A DNA stretch of 45,314 nt from an uncultured Eubacteriales bacterium (GCA_958417225.1 CATZCM010000012.1:1-45314), one strand, 5' to 3'; numbered from the stretch's first letter, positions 10,041 to 19,681 are shown. The notes: a model not told the origin generated them from the letters alone. Numbers and translations: made by a program.

Positions 10041-11051
10041 TCAGATTTTTTGGTTAAAATTAAATGGAAAGTCATCATCATCGTCATCATCATTAGAAAC
10101 TTCAAAATTGAATGGTTTGTCATCAGGCTGTGATATTTCAAATGTTCCAGAAAAATTATCGCCAACTACTTTAAGCGTTTCATCGTTAGAATTACATGTA
10201 ACTTTGATAGTTCCGTCGTATTTACTTTCTTTATCGAAGATGACTTCTTTTAGCACTTCAACTTGTGAATTTGCTTTTACTAATACCAATTTAATTTTAC
10301 CCTTATTTGCATTTACAGTAAAGTGAAGTTCAGTATCAGTTTTGTTTTCTACATTTGTGCTTGCTACTTTAAAAAAGCCACTAAAATTTCCTATTTTATA
10401 AGATAAAGTTGTTTTATTGTCGTCAAGATTTTGTATGGAATTTCGCATATTGTATATATTATTATTAGCTATTTTACTGTTATCGTTATAATAAGAATGT
10501 TGTTTTGAGTATTTACCGAGTTTTTTATTTTTATGGGAGTTAAATGGGAAGTAATCACCATAAGAGCATTCAAAATTGAATGGTTTATCGTCAGGCTGTG
10601 ATATTTCAAATGTTCCAGAAAAATTATCGCCAACTACTTTAAGCGTTTCATCGTTAGAATTACATGTAACTTTGATAGTTCCGTCGTATTTACTTTCTTT
10701 ATCGAAGATGACTTCTTTTAGCACTTCAACTTGTGAATTTGCTTTTACTAATACTAATTTAACTTTACCCTTATTTGCATTTACAGTAAAGTGAAGTTCA
10801 GTATCAGTTTTATTTTCTACATTTGCTCTTGCTACTTCAAAACAGCCACTAAAACGTTTTACTTCATAAGTTAAAATTGTACTAGTAGCGTTAAGTTTTC
10901 GTGAAGACGTTTGCATACTGAAACTATTAGTATCAGCTATTTTACCGTTATCGTTATATATATAAGAGTATTTTGGAGAACAGCCTGTGCAGATTAATAT
11001 AAGGGCTGTACATATAATTGCGTATACCATGGTTTGCTTTAATTTTAACAT
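10041..11051 (-). CDS. Lipoprotein with two nearly identical internal domains
   Basis: The 336-residue protein has a lipoprotein signal peptide ending LICTGC, with the lipidated Cys near residue 24, so it is anchored outside the membrane. After it come two copies of a domain of roughly 100 residues, each running from a YEVKRFSG or YKIGNFSG motif through NVENKTDTELHFTVN and SKYDGTIKVTCN to NFSGTFEISQPD. A linker (KNKKLGKYSKQH) separates them. The protein ends with a run of seven Asp followed by FPFNFNQKI. No known enzyme motif is visible; a binding or adhesive surface role is only a guess. It lies upstream of the ABC ATPase on the same strand, 145 bases away. The ribosome binding site is weak, and a start at the internal Met eight residues in would still leave a signal peptide. 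Confidence 0.8.
   Translation of the reverse strand: MLKLKQTMVYAIICTALILICTGCSPKYSYIYNDNGKIADTNSFSMQTSSRKLNATSTILTYEVKRFSGCFEVARANVENKTDTELHFTVNANKGKVKLVLVKANSQVEVLKEVIFDKESKYDGTIKVTCNSNDETLKVVGDNFSGTFEISQPDDKPFNFECSYGDYFPFNSHKNKKLGKYSKQHSYYNDNSKIANNNIYNMRNSIQNLDDNKTTLSYKIGNFSGFFKVASTNVENKTDTELHFTVNANKGKIKLVLVKANSQVEVLKEVIFDKESKYDGTIKVTCNSNDETLKVVGDNFSGTFEISQPDDKPFNFEVSNDDDDDDDFPFNFNQKI
10101..10839. repeat. Intragenic 270-bp duplication (10101-10370 and 10570-10839)
   Basis: The two segments are offset by 469 bases and differ at only about seven positions by eye, so the duplication is recent or kept uniform by gene conversion. A short GAT/ATC trinucleotide tract at about 10074-10093 encodes the C-terminal Asp run. 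Confidence 0.9.
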
Positions 11052-11144
11052 TATTATTCATTACTGAAAACTTATAAAAAGTTATAAACTTTTATGTTTA
11101 ATTCCTACTTCAACGTGTATGCTTTTGTATTGCCAAAACATATA

Positions 11145-12135
11145 CTACTCACAAGTTCTTGTACGCTTCATAGGCGTAATTTTCTGACTAACGTGACAGA
11201 ACATATCTGTAATAATTTTAAGATACTCTACAGATTGTCCTTTTAAAAACATTCCTCCATATCTTTTTAAATTCAAAGCAGATTGATAATCTCTATCAAT
11301 CACATTTCCACATTCACATTTGTCAATACGGTCTGACAGCTTCAAATTCTTTCTAATATCTCCACAACAACTGCATAATTTAAAATTAGGAGAGAGAATA
11401 TGTTTGCAATAACTACTGGAGTATTACTCCATGCAGACTTGTAATCAACCTATCTCATAAATTTATAAAACTCCTGTTGTATAGCTTTGGATAAATGTTT
11501 ATTTTTCATCATTCCACTTACATACAGTTATTCCACTGTTATAAAGCTTGGTTTTAGTTTTATGATTTCAGATGTTGTTTGATGCAAATAGTTCTGACGA
11601 ATATTTGTTAGTTTGTGATTTAATTTTAAAAGGTCTTTTTAATTTTTTATAATGTTACTTGTTTTACAGTAACTTGCTCCTTTCTTGTTTTTCTCGTATT
11701 TTCGTGAGATTGAACGCTGTAACATGCGTTTTCTTTTTTCTAAATTCTTTACATTATAGGTTTTATTTATATTCTGATATTTATATCCATCATAACATAT
11801 TGCTAAATCTATTCCAATACCATCATTAGATGTAAAATAAGTAGAATATTCATATTCAATTCCTACCGTAAGACACCAGTTTATTCCATGATATTTGATA
11901 CGAGGATTACTGTATTTAAAATCAGTAGGAATACGACCATGTTCTTGTAAGACGAATTCAATTTGAATTCTATTTATTTTTCTTTTTAGATATAGCAAAT
12001 CCTTCTATTTTTACATAAGTGTCTGAAATTTGGATTTTAACGCTATCATGATAAAATGATGGTGTAGAGATTTTACAGTTTTTAAATTTAGAAAATTTCG
12101 AATATTCTTTAAAAAATTTTTTATAAATTCATCTT
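11145..12135 (-). pseudogene. tnpB: Decayed tnpB (IS200/IS605-family RNA-guided nuclease gene)
   Basis: Pieces of one TnpB protein are read in order on the minus strand in different frames. First is an N-terminal stretch at about 12000-12110 (KFSKFKNCKIS to YVKIEGFAIS). Next is the middle with the first catalytic Asp in GIGIDLAICYDG (11639-11998). Then comes SAWSNTPVVIAN near 11410-11450 after an in-frame stop. Last is the zinc ribbon CSCCG...CECGNVIDRDYQSALNLKRYG at 11270-11390, with the last catalytic Asp in DRDY. At least two frameshifts and one stop separate the parts, so no functional protein is made. No tnpA or intact element end is recognised. Confidence 0.85.
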
Positions 12136-12670
12136 ATCTGCTCATCACCTTCCTAATTTTTGTAACCGTTTCAAAAATCTTTTCCGAGTTTTTGATTTTT
12201 TTACTTTTAGTAGATGCATAAACTTTGAATCAGTACATCTGAATAAAAGGTTATAGCATGTACATTATACTAATTTATGATACATTTGTCAAGTATTGTT
12301 GAATAGGGACATTTGGTAAAAAAGCATAAGTATTTAGAATTATGGATAGTTTTCTGCATGAAACAAAAGGTTAAGTTATATGAACATGTTAACTACTGTC
12401 AAGTTATTGCATTATTAGTCAAAGTGCTTTACTAGGATAGTTTATGCACTTGCCCAAAAAACACTGTAAAATAGATTCATTCTACTGACCTTTAGACGTG
12501 ACATCTTGGGAAGACAATTGTCGCTTTATTTCTGAGGATGTCCATAAAATCATGAATTCTTTTTGGAAATTTGTCATAGCCATTTTCTAGAATTTTTTGC
12601 AACTAAGCAAAAATTTCTTTTTCTAATGAGATTTTTATAGAACAGGCGTGTATAGATTTTATATGTAAAG
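12136..12670. other. Gene-free stretch between the tnpB remnant and dpaA
   Basis: About 540 bases with no open frame that looks coding. A minus-strand frame at about 12480-12590 reads a short peptide (MTNFQKEFMILW onward) ending in TAG. It could be a scrap of another mobile element, but I cannot identify it. Confidence 0.5.
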
Positions 12671-12673
12671 CTT

Positions 12674-12702
12674 CACACTGTCGTCTAGTTTTACATATTA
12701 TA
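12674..12702 (+). promoter_or_regulatory. Possible sigma-K-type sporulation promoter of dpaAB
   Basis: CATATTATA (12694-12702) fits the sigma-K -10 pattern CATAnnnTA. ACAC sits near 12675, about 15 bases upstream, in place of the AC-rich -35. In Bacillus subtilis spoVF (dpaAB) is transcribed by sigma-K in the mother cell. The distance to the dpaA start is about 30 bases. The spacing is slightly short, so this is tentative. Confidence 0.4.
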
Positions 12703-12732
12703 AAGTAATGATTTGTAAAGGGGTTTTTCTTT

Positions 12733-13581
12733 ATGACAGCGAAACGATTTGGGGTGATCGGTGGAGATAAACGTCAAAAATATCTGATAGAATCGTTGTA
12801 TCAGGATGGACATGAACTTTTTGTATCAGGGTTTGATGATCTGAGTGAAAATGAGCATATCAGAAAAAAATCACTTAAAGATATATCCGATGAGTGTGAT
12901 TATGTTGTGCTTCCAGTTCCAGTTTCGAGTGATTTTAAGACGATAAATGCTCCATATAGTTTAACGCCAATTATCATGGATGATGAATTTAAGAATTTAT
13001 TTCAAGAAAATGTCATTTTTTGCGGGATTTCAAGTCGACTTGGAATGAAAGATAATATGAAAGTTTTTGATTACGCTGCACAAGAAAGTTTTGCAATAAA
13101 AAATGCTGTCCCAACTGTGGAAGGAGCTGTTGAGATCGCGATGCATGAAAGTGATATTACAATACACAGATCTAAGTGTTTAGTGATTGGGTTTGGCAGG
13201 CTTGGGAAGGTTTTAGCTAAAACGTTGAAAGATCTTGGAGCAAATGTTACTGTGAGTGCACGTAAGTATAGTGATTTTGCTTGGATTAAGTCAAGTGGGT
13301 ATACGTGTATGAATACTCATGATATAAATGGAACTTATGATTTTATTTTCAATACAGTACCTTATATGGTGCTTGATCGGGATACGATAAAAAGATGTGA
13401 AACAAAACCTTTGATTATAGATTTAGCGTCAAGCCCTGGTGGAGTTGATTATGGTGCGGCAGATGAATTTTTCATAAAAACTATAAAAGCATTAGCTATA
13501 CCAGGAAAAGTCTCACCAAAAACAGCGGGAGAAATAATTAAATATACTATTTATGAGTTGATTGAGGAGAATGGCTTATGA
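12733..13581 (+). CDS. dpaA: Dipicolinate synthase subunit A (SpoVFA)
   Basis: The 282-residue protein is one half of dipicolinate synthase. This enzyme reduces the dihydroxytetrahydrodipicolinate branch of lysine synthesis to dipicolinic acid, the Ca-chelating spore-core metabolite, in the mother cell. The N-terminal domain begins RFGVIGGDKRQKYLIESLYQDGH. The C-terminal NAD(P)-binding Rossmann domain shows VIGFGRLGKVLAKTLKDLGANVTVSAR, and IDLASSPGGVDY is near the end. AAAGGGG lies upstream of the ATG. It overlaps dpaB by four bases (ATGA), so the two are translationally coupled. Presence of this operon means the organism forms, or recently formed, endospores. Confidence 0.95.
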   Translation: MTAKRFGVIGGDKRQKYLIESLYQDGHELFVSGFDDLSENEHIRKKSLKDISDECDYVVLPVPVSSDFKTINAPYSLTPIIMDDEFKNLFQENVIFCGISSRLGMKDNMKVFDYAAQESFAIKNAVPTVEGAVEIAMHESDITIHRSKCLVIGFGRLGKVLAKTLKDLGANVTVSARKYSDFAWIKSSGYTCMNTHDINGTYDFIFNTVPYMVLDRDTIKRCETKPLIIDLASSPGGVDYGAADEFFIKTIKALAIPGKVSPKTAGEIIKYTIYELIEENGL

Positions 13582-14153
13582 TTAAAGTTGGGTATGCTAT
13601 GTGTGGCTCGTTTTGTACGATAGCAAAGTCTATCACTGTAATGGAATTGCTAAACGAGAAAGGTTATGACCTTTTGCCGATTATGTCGGAGACAGCTTAC
13701 AGTACAGATACACGTTTTGGGAATTGTAAAGACATAAATCAAAAAATACAAAACATCTGTAAAAAAGATATAATTCACTCAATAAAGGATTCGGAGCCAA
13801 TTGGACCTAAATCTATGACGGATATCATGATTGTTGCACCATGTACGGGTAATACACTTGGTAAAATGAGTAATGCAATTACCGATACGGCAGTTACGAT
13901 GGCGGCAAAATCTCATTTGAGACAAAAAAAACCGCTCTTAATTGCACTTGCTACAAATGATGCATTAGGAGCGTCAGCTAAGAATTTTGGTCGTATGTTG
14001 AACGTAAAGAATGTTTTTTTTGTGCCGATGACACAAGATGATCCTGTGAAAAAACCGAACTCATTGGTAGCAAGATTCGATTTAATAGAGGAATCAATGA
14101 AATTGGCGCTTGATGGAAAACAATTAGAGCCACTGTTTGTGTCGTCTTTTTAA
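13578..14153 (+). CDS. dpaB: Dipicolinate synthase subunit B (SpoVFB)
   Basis: The 191-residue flavoprotein-like subunit of dipicolinate synthase. It shows the family beginning KVGYAMCGSFCTIAKS, ESEPIGPKxMTD-like text (IKDSEPIGPKSMTDIMIVAPCTGN), and the ALATNDALGASAKNFGRML stretch, as in flavodoxin-like decarboxylase folds. It starts inside the dpaA stop region. Its stop codon overlaps the convergent nrdG stop by two bases, so the two genes share their ends with no room for a terminator. Confidence 0.95.
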   Translation: MIKVGYAMCGSFCTIAKSITVMELLNEKGYDLLPIMSETAYSTDTRFGNCKDINQKIQNICKKDIIHSIKDSEPIGPKSMTDIMIVAPCTGNTLGKMSNAITDTAVTMAAKSHLRQKKPLLIALATNDALGASAKNFGRMLNVKNVFFVPMTQDDPVKKPNSLVARFDLIEESMKLALDGKQLEPLFVSSF

Positions 14154-14662
14154 CTGAATTTATCGATTTGGACTACGTGTCCTTGATTAAGTGATTTTTT
14201 TACGTCAATGATTCGCTGGTTGGAAGAACCTCTAAATTGTAAATCCTCATGTTTTAGGTTTTGAACGAATTTTCCATCAATTAGTATATCAGTGGCATTT
14301 AGTAGCTTAATTTGTGCATCATCTTTGCTATATAAGATATCTTCAAATAAGTATCCGGTATATGTTACTATGTCAAGTCCGATTTTTTTTACCTGATATG
14401 CTAAATTGAGTAGGTTACTTGCTTGCAGAAAAGGTTCACCGCCTGAAAAAGTAATCCCCTGTAGAAGGGGATTTTGTTTTATCTCAGAGAAAATTTCATC
14501 GGTGCTAATTTGAAAACCTTTTTTTGGATCGTGTGTTTGAGGATTGTGGCACCCGGGACAGTTGTGATGGCAGCCTTGGGTAAATATCACATAACGAATT
14601 CCAGGTCCGTCAACTATAGACTCACGGACAAATCCTGCAACTTTGATTAAATTATTGCTCAT
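14150..14662 (-). CDS. nrdG: Anaerobic ribonucleotide reductase activating protein NrdG
   Basis: The 170-residue radical-SAM enzyme generates the glycyl radical on NrdD. The Fe-S motif CHHNCPGC (CxxxCxxC) is near residue 30 in TQGCHHNCPGCHNP, followed by ITFSGGEPFLQ, the SAM-binding GGE motif. It begins 11 bases inside the 3' end of nrdD, so translation is coupled to the reductase. Confidence 0.95.
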   Translation of the reverse strand: MSNNLIKVAGFVRESIVDGPGIRYVIFTQGCHHNCPGCHNPQTHDPKKGFQISTDEIFSEIKQNPLLQGITFSGGEPFLQASNLLNLAYQVKKIGLDIVTYTGYLFEDILYSKDDAQIKLLNATDILIDGKFVQNLKHEDLQFRGSSNQRIIDVKKSLNQGHVVQIDKFS

Positions 14663-16994
14663 CTTGCGCTCCTTTGAAATGTTTTACTCTATCGTGTTCT
14701 TCTGCTTTTTTTGCGTTGTTAAATCGATCAAGCGTTCCTACAAGATAACCTGTAATTCGGCGAATTCTTTCGAAATTTCCACGTCCGTCGGATTCACTGC
14801 GTCCGCATCTAGGGCACGTGTCTTTGATAACTCCAGAATATCCGCATATGGGGTCTCGATCAACAGGGTGATTTATAGAACCGTACCCTATACCGGATTC
14901 CTTCATACAACGTACGATTTTTTCAAAAGCATCGAGATTTTTAACTGGATCTCCATCAACTTCAACATACGATATATGTCCTCCATTTGTAAGTGTGTGA
15001 TATGGAGCTTCTTTTTTTATTTTGTTGTAAGCGGATATCTCATAGTATACCGGTACATGGAATGAGTTTGTATAGTAATCTCTGTCTGTAATGCCAGGAA
15101 TTTTTCCGTAAAGTTTAGCGTCCATTTTTACAAATCTCCCAGATAATCCTTCGGCTGGTGTTGCAATTAGTGAAAAGTTGAGTCCGTATCTTTTTGAAGC
15201 GGCGTCCATGCGTGAGCGCATGTGAGAAACGATTTGTAATCCTAATGTTTGAGAATGTTCACTTTCACCATGATGATATCCTGTAAGAGCTTTCAAACAT
15301 TCTGCAAGACCGATAAATCCAAGTGTGAGTGTACCGTGTTTTAATACTTCGCGGACTTCGTCTTCAGCTGAGAGTTTGTCTGAATCAAGCCATACGCCTT
15401 GGCCCATTAAAAATGGAAAGTTTTTAACCTTTTTCTGAGCTTGCAGTTCAAATCTTGCTAAAAGTTGATTTATGACTAAATCGATTTTTTCATCGAGTAA
15501 TCTGTAAAATGTATCAATGTTCTTATTGCTCTTAATTCCGAGTCTGGGTAAATTAATTGATGTAAATGATAAATTTCCTCGACCAGTAACAATTTCGCGG
15601 GTTGGGTCGTAATTATTACCAATAACCCTAGTGCGGCATCCCATGTAAGCAGCTTCTGTTTCTGGGTGGCCTTCTTTATAGTAGGCAAGATTAAATGGGG
15701 CATCGAGAAATGAGAAATTGGGGAATAAACGTTTTGCACTTACCCTGCACGCGAGTTTAAATAAATCGTAGTTTGGATCTGTCGGGTTGTAGTTTACGCC
15801 TTCTTTTACTTTGAAGATGTGTATTGGGAAAATGGCAGTTTCTTTGTTTCCAAGTCCTGCTTCGGTAGCAAGAAGTATATTTCGTATGATCATGCGACCT
15901 TCTGGGCTTGTGTCGGTTCCGTAGTTGATTGAGCTGAATGGTACTTGTGCGCCAGCTCTTGAATGCATTGTGTTTAAATTGTGTATAAATGCTTCCATAG
16001 CTTGATAAGTGGATCGATCGGTTTCCTCGTTTGCGTGTTGTATAGCAAATTGTTGTATTTTTTTTGCAGTTTCTTTTGGAAATTCTTCTTCGAGAAGTTC
16101 TAGTTGAATTGCATTGTATTTTTCGTTATCATTGCCGTTTAACTTTGCAAATGTCCCACTTCTTTTTTCCGATTCAGATATGACGTTTTCTGCGAACTTT
16201 TTGGGATCAGTTTTGTTGCTGATGAGTTCTATTGCGCGAATTAGGTTTTGTGCATATCTTCTTCTGTAAGTTTTAACGATTCCTTTGCTTAAGTCATAAT
16301 CGAAGTTTGGGATGCTTTGGCCGCCGTGTTGATCATTTTGATTTGATTGTATGGCTATGCATGCTAATGCAGAATAGCTTGAGATTTCATTTGGTTCGCG
16401 AAGGAATCCATGTCCCGTAGAAAATCCTCCTGTGAAAAGTTTATTAAGATCTATTTGGCAGCACGTTGTGGTTAAGGTAAGAAAATCTAGGTCGTGAATG
16501 TGAATATCACCGTTGTGATGTGCTTTTGCATGCTCAGGATTTAATACGTACATTTCGTAAAATTGTTTAGCGCCCTCAGAACCGTATTTTAACATTGTTC
16601 CCATGGCAGTATCTCCGTCAATATTTGCATTTTCACGCTTTACGTCATTATCCTTTGCGTCTTTAAAAGTCAATCCCTCGTAAATTTTCATGAGTTTTGT
16701 GTTCATTTCGCGAACTTTTGTGCGTTCAGCGCGATAAAGAATGAATTCTTTTGCTGTTTTAGCGTGGCCATTTTCAATTAAGATTTTTTCAACTACATCC
16801 TGAATGTGTTCCACAGATGGTTCGGCGATATTTTCCTCATTTTCAATGTAATCTACGACTTGTTGAGCAAGTTCTATTGCAGTGTCCGTATCATTTCCGC
16901 CAACTGATTTTGCTGCTTTAAATATAGCTTTAGCTATTTTTAGTGAATCAAACTGTGTACGTCTACCATCACGTTTTAAAATAGTTGTTACCAT
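14652..16994 (-). CDS. nrdD: Anaerobic ribonucleoside-triphosphate reductase NrdD
   Basis: About 780 residues. It reduces ribonucleoside triphosphates to deoxy forms in oxygen-free conditions using a glycyl radical. The N-terminal ATP-cone (TTILKRDGRRTQFDSLKIAKAIFKAAKS) senses ATP/dATP. Internal motifs include GDIHIHDLDFLTLTTTCCQ, SRAGAQVPFSSINYG and the FSFLDAPFN region. A C-terminal zinc site (CGYSG...CPRCG) precedes the radical loop RRITGYLVG. The frame opens at 17003, but the ATG at 16994 has AGGATGA seven bases upstream and gives MVTTILKRDG. It is transcribed with nrdG. No aerobic reductase is in the window. Confidence 0.96.
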   Translation of the reverse strand: MVTTILKRDGRRTQFDSLKIAKAIFKAAKSVGGNDTDTAIELAQQVVDYIENEENIAEPSVEHIQDVVEKILIENGHAKTAKEFILYRAERTKVREMNTKLMKIYEGLTFKDAKDNDVKRENANIDGDTAMGTMLKYGSEGAKQFYEMYVLNPEHAKAHHNGDIHIHDLDFLTLTTTCCQIDLNKLFTGGFSTGHGFLREPNEISSYSALACIAIQSNQNDQHGGQSIPNFDYDLSKGIVKTYRRRYAQNLIRAIELISNKTDPKKFAENVISESEKRSGTFAKLNGNDNEKYNAIQLELLEEEFPKETAKKIQQFAIQHANEETDRSTYQAMEAFIHNLNTMHSRAGAQVPFSSINYGTDTSPEGRMIIRNILLATEAGLGNKETAIFPIHIFKVKEGVNYNPTDPNYDLFKLACRVSAKRLFPNFSFLDAPFNLAYYKEGHPETEAAYMGCRTRVIGNNYDPTREIVTGRGNLSFTSINLPRLGIKSNKNIDTFYRLLDEKIDLVINQLLARFELQAQKKVKNFPFLMGQGVWLDSDKLSAEDEVREVLKHGTLTLGFIGLAECLKALTGYHHGESEHSQTLGLQIVSHMRSRMDAASKRYGLNFSLIATPAEGLSGRFVKMDAKLYGKIPGITDRDYYTNSFHVPVYYEISAYNKIKKEAPYHTLTNGGHISYVEVDGDPVKNLDAFEKIVRCMKESGIGYGSINHPVDRDPICGYSGVIKDTCPRCGRSESDGRGNFERIRRITGYLVGTLDRFNNAKKAEEHDRVKHFKGAQDEQ

Positions 16995-17022
16995 AAATAT
17001 CATCCTACTTTCCTAATCACAA

Positions 17023-17075
17023 TATCTTGTGGTTTTTAATAACCCATAGATTGAATTATACACCATATATTGATT
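17023..17075 (-). promoter_or_regulatory. Candidate NrdR-binding box(es) upstream of nrdD
   Basis: TCACAATATCTTGTGG (17023-17038) is a near-palindrome close to the NrdR consensus ACACWATATATWGTGT. A weaker partner, ACACCATATATTGATT, lies at 17060-17075. The centre-to-centre distance of 37 is larger than the usual 31-32, so only the first box is well supported. NrdR represses ribonucleotide reductase genes when dATP is high. Confidence 0.5.
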
Positions 17076-17292
17076 TGAGTCAATCAGAAATATGAGTGGA
17101 TATTTGGATTTTTTTTATACATAATTTTGATGAGAAAATTTTGAGAAAGCTTTTTACGTATTATAATTTACAGTATTTTTTGTATGTTGATGTTTTTTTA
17201 CGATATGTATTGTTCATTAAGAGAAAGTTTTGATTTTAATGCATGAATAATTTTTTTTATGCTTGAGAAAATATTTTAAGGGGTATATTACC

Positions 17293-18687
17293 ATGAAAAT
17301 TAATGCTAATATGATAAAGAAAAGGTTAAGAATAGATGAAAGTTTTGATTTGGTGTGCAGAGAGATAAGTATACTAGGAAGAAAATCGTGTTTGTTTTTT
17401 GTAGATGGGTTTGTAAAAGATGAGGTAATGGAAAAAATAATAGAATTTTTTTATTCTGTGGAAGACGAACGTTACATGCAAAATTCGGAGAGTTTTATCA
17501 AAAACTGTGTGCCGTATGTGGAAGTGACATCGTCGGACGACATAGAAGAAGTTTGTACTTTTGTATTATCTGGTATGCTAGTGCTTGAAATAGAAGATTT
17601 TGATAAGGTAATTGCTATTGATGTAAGAACGTATCCGCAAAGAGATGATGCGGTGGCTGAAAATGATAAGGTTCTTAGGGGGTCAGCGGATGCCTTTGTG
17701 GAAACTTTAATTTTAAATACAGCTTTATTGAGGCGGCGCATACGTTCATGTGACTTGACGGTAAAATATTTTAATGTAGGTTCAGTGTCTAAGACTGATA
17801 TAGCTGTTTGTTACATGGAGGGGAAAGTCGATAAAAATTTATTAAATAAGTTGATTAGCAAATTAAAGAATATTCACACAGATGCGTTAACCATGAACCA
17901 GCAAAGTTTAATGGAATTGTTGTATCATTATAAATGGTACAATCCTTTTCCAAAGGTAAAGTATAGTGAGAGGCCTGATACGGCAGCGGCATCTGTTGTT
18001 GAAGGAGGCATAGTTGTTTTGGTGGATAATGCACCTTCAGCAATTATTTTTCCAACATCTATATTTGATCTGCTTGAAGAGGCAGATGATTATTATTTTC
18101 CGCCTTTGACTGGTACGTACATTAGGTTGTCACGATACGTAATTTCAATTGCGACGTTGCTTATTACACCAATTTGGCTTCTTTTTTTACAAAATCCTGA
18201 TATAGTGCCGGAGGCATTAAAGTTTACCATTAATGTATCTGGGCCTATGAACGTTCCTGTTGTATGGCAACTTCTTATTTTAGAATTTGTGATTGATGGG
18301 ATGAGGCTTGCCTCACTTAATACCCCAAATGCTATTACTACATCGCTAAGCTTTATTGGAGCGGTGGTCTTAAGTGATTTTGCGGTTAGTTCAGGGTGGT
18401 TTTGTGCAGAAAGTATGTTGTATATGGCGTTTGTGGCTCTTGCGAATTATTCTCAACCAAGTGTGGAATTAGGATATTCAATAAAATTTTTGCGGATTAT
18501 GATTTTGATATTAACTGCTATTTTTAATTTATTTGGATTTATAATTGGGATTTTGGTTGCACTTGTGCTTGCGATTTCAAATAAAACTATATCTGAAAAG
18601 AGTTATTTTTATCCTCTGATCCCTTTTGATAGGAAAGTTTTTGTGAAAAAGATTTTTCGTACTAGAGCTCTTGACAATGTGAATTAA
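17293..18687 (+). CDS. spoVAF: Stage V sporulation protein AF (GerA family)
   Basis: The 464-residue protein has the GerA-family layout: a soluble N-terminal half, then VVLVDNAPSAIIFPTSIFDLLEEADDYY (about residue 255), then four to five membrane segments from residue 280. The text around GTYIRLSRYVISIATLL, PVVWQLLILEFVIDGMRLASLNTP and GYSIKFLRIMILILT fits SpoVAF better than the receptor subunit GerAA. No gerAB/gerAC partners or other spoVA genes adjoin it. The protein sits in the inner spore membrane, and spoVA proteins move dipicolinate. The start at 17293 follows AAGGGG at 17278-17283; the frame also opens upstream at TTG 17263. A strong terminator follows. Confidence 0.85.
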   Translation: MKINANMIKKRLRIDESFDLVCREISILGRKSCLFFVDGFVKDEVMEKIIEFFYSVEDERYMQNSESFIKNCVPYVEVTSSDDIEEVCTFVLSGMLVLEIEDFDKVIAIDVRTYPQRDDAVAENDKVLRGSADAFVETLILNTALLRRRIRSCDLTVKYFNVGSVSKTDIAVCYMEGKVDKNLLNKLISKLKNIHTDALTMNQQSLMELLYHYKWYNPFPKVKYSERPDTAAASVVEGGIVVLVDNAPSAIIFPTSIFDLLEEADDYYFPPLTGTYIRLSRYVISIATLLITPIWLLFLQNPDIVPEALKFTINVSGPMNVPVVWQLLILEFVIDGMRLASLNTPNAITTSLSFIGAVVLSDFAVSSGWFCAESMLYMAFVALANYSQPSVELGYSIKFLRIMILILTAIFNLFGFIIGILVALVLAISNKTISEKSYFYPLIPFDRKVFVKKIFRTRALDNVN

Positions 18688-18694
18688 TGATTTT

Positions 18695-18743
18695 GACTAG
18701 CTAGGATGTAAGTTGATTACCTGGCTAGTTATTTTTTGTTTTT
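18695..18743 (+). terminator. Rho-independent terminator after spoVAF
   Basis: GACTAGCTAGG (18695-18705) pairs with CCTGGCTAGTT (18720-18730) with wobble pairs, followed by ATTTTTTGTTTTT. Confidence 0.9.
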
Positions 18744-18817
18744 AAACTTTAATCATAAAAATGAGATTTGTACATACAAATGTAATGTACTTGAATTTTT
18801 ATGTAAGGGATGACAGC

Positions 18818-19681
18818 ATGCATATTAAGAAAATTTTATGTTGTACAGTTCTGATATTGTGCACTGTTGCAGGGATTTTTATATTTAGATCGTTTTCCGT
18901 GTCAACAAACAATTTACCTGATGACTGTATTTCGTTACCAATATTGATGTATCATGCTGTAAACAGTAAGAAAAGCTCTCAAGGGAAATTTGTGATTTCA
19001 CCGGAGGAATTTGAACAGGACCTTGAAAATATAAAGAAAAATTCATTTACTACGATTTTTATGCAAGATGTGATTGACTATGTGTATGACAACAAAGAAT
19101 TACCAGAACGTCCGTTAGTTATTACGTTTGACGATGGGTATTATAACAATTATATGTTTGCGTACCCACTTTTGGAGAAGCATAACCTTAAAGCAGTGAT
19201 TTCTCCGATTGGAAAGTACGCGGATCTGTATACGAAAGAAAAAAGCACAAATCCAAACTATGCTCATGCTACGTGGGAAAATTTAAAAGAGATGCAAAGT
19301 TCAGGACTTGTGGAGATACAGAATCATTCGTACAACATGCATACCATGAATGGAAATCGTAATGGGACGAAAAAACGTCGAGGTGAGAGTTTCCATGATT
19401 ATAAAATGGCGTTTACTGAAGATGTAGGGCTTATGCAAAAAAGAATATGCGAGAATTTGGGTACTACACCTCAAGTATTTACATATCCATTTGGTGCAAT
19501 AAGCGATTGTTCAGTAGAGATTTTAAAGGGAATGGGATTTCGTGCAACTCTGGGCTGTGAGAATAAAATTAATAAAATTTCTAAAAATCCGGAATGTCTT
19601 TATGGGCTTGGTAGGTTGATACGTGAACATGGTGTTTCGTCAGAAAAGTTTTTCAGGACAAAAGTCCTAAAATTAACGTGA
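18818..19681 (+). CDS. Membrane-anchored polysaccharide deacetylase (NodB domain)
   Basis: The 287-residue protein has an N-terminal membrane anchor or signal (residues 5-27), then a carbohydrate esterase 4 domain: LPILMYHAV, ITFDDGYYNN with the catalytic and metal Asp, HSYNMH with the metal-binding histidines, and TYPFGAIS. It deacetylates N-acetylglucosamine or N-acetylmuramate outside the membrane. Spore-formers use such enzymes for cortex muramic-lactam synthesis or for lysozyme resistance; I cannot tell which here. The ATG at 18818 is preferred over the frame opening at 18761 because AAGGGA lies seven bases before it. It follows spoVAF and precedes an amidase gene, which suggests a cell-wall or spore group. 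Confidence 0.85.
   Translation: MHIKKILCCTVLILCTVAGIFIFRSFSVSTNNLPDDCISLPILMYHAVNSKKSSQGKFVISPEEFEQDLENIKKNSFTTIFMQDVIDYVYDNKELPERPLVITFDDGYYNNYMFAYPLLEKHNLKAVISPIGKYADLYTKEKSTNPNYAHATWENLKEMQSSGLVEIQNHSYNMHTMNGNRNGTKKRRGESFHDYKMAFTEDVGLMQKRICENLGTTPQVFTYPFGAISDCSVEILKGMGFRATLGCENKINKISKNPECLYGLGRLIREHGVSSEKFFRTKVLKLT

Noticed and set aside
10576..10794. Plus-strand ORFs opposite the duplicated lipoprotein domains
   Set aside because: They are mirror readings of the two duplicated segments and share their duplication exactly.
18818..19681. KKRRG in the polysaccharide deacetylase as a nuclear signal
   Set aside because: It lies within the catalytic domain of an ordinary wall enzyme family, between conserved NodB motifs.
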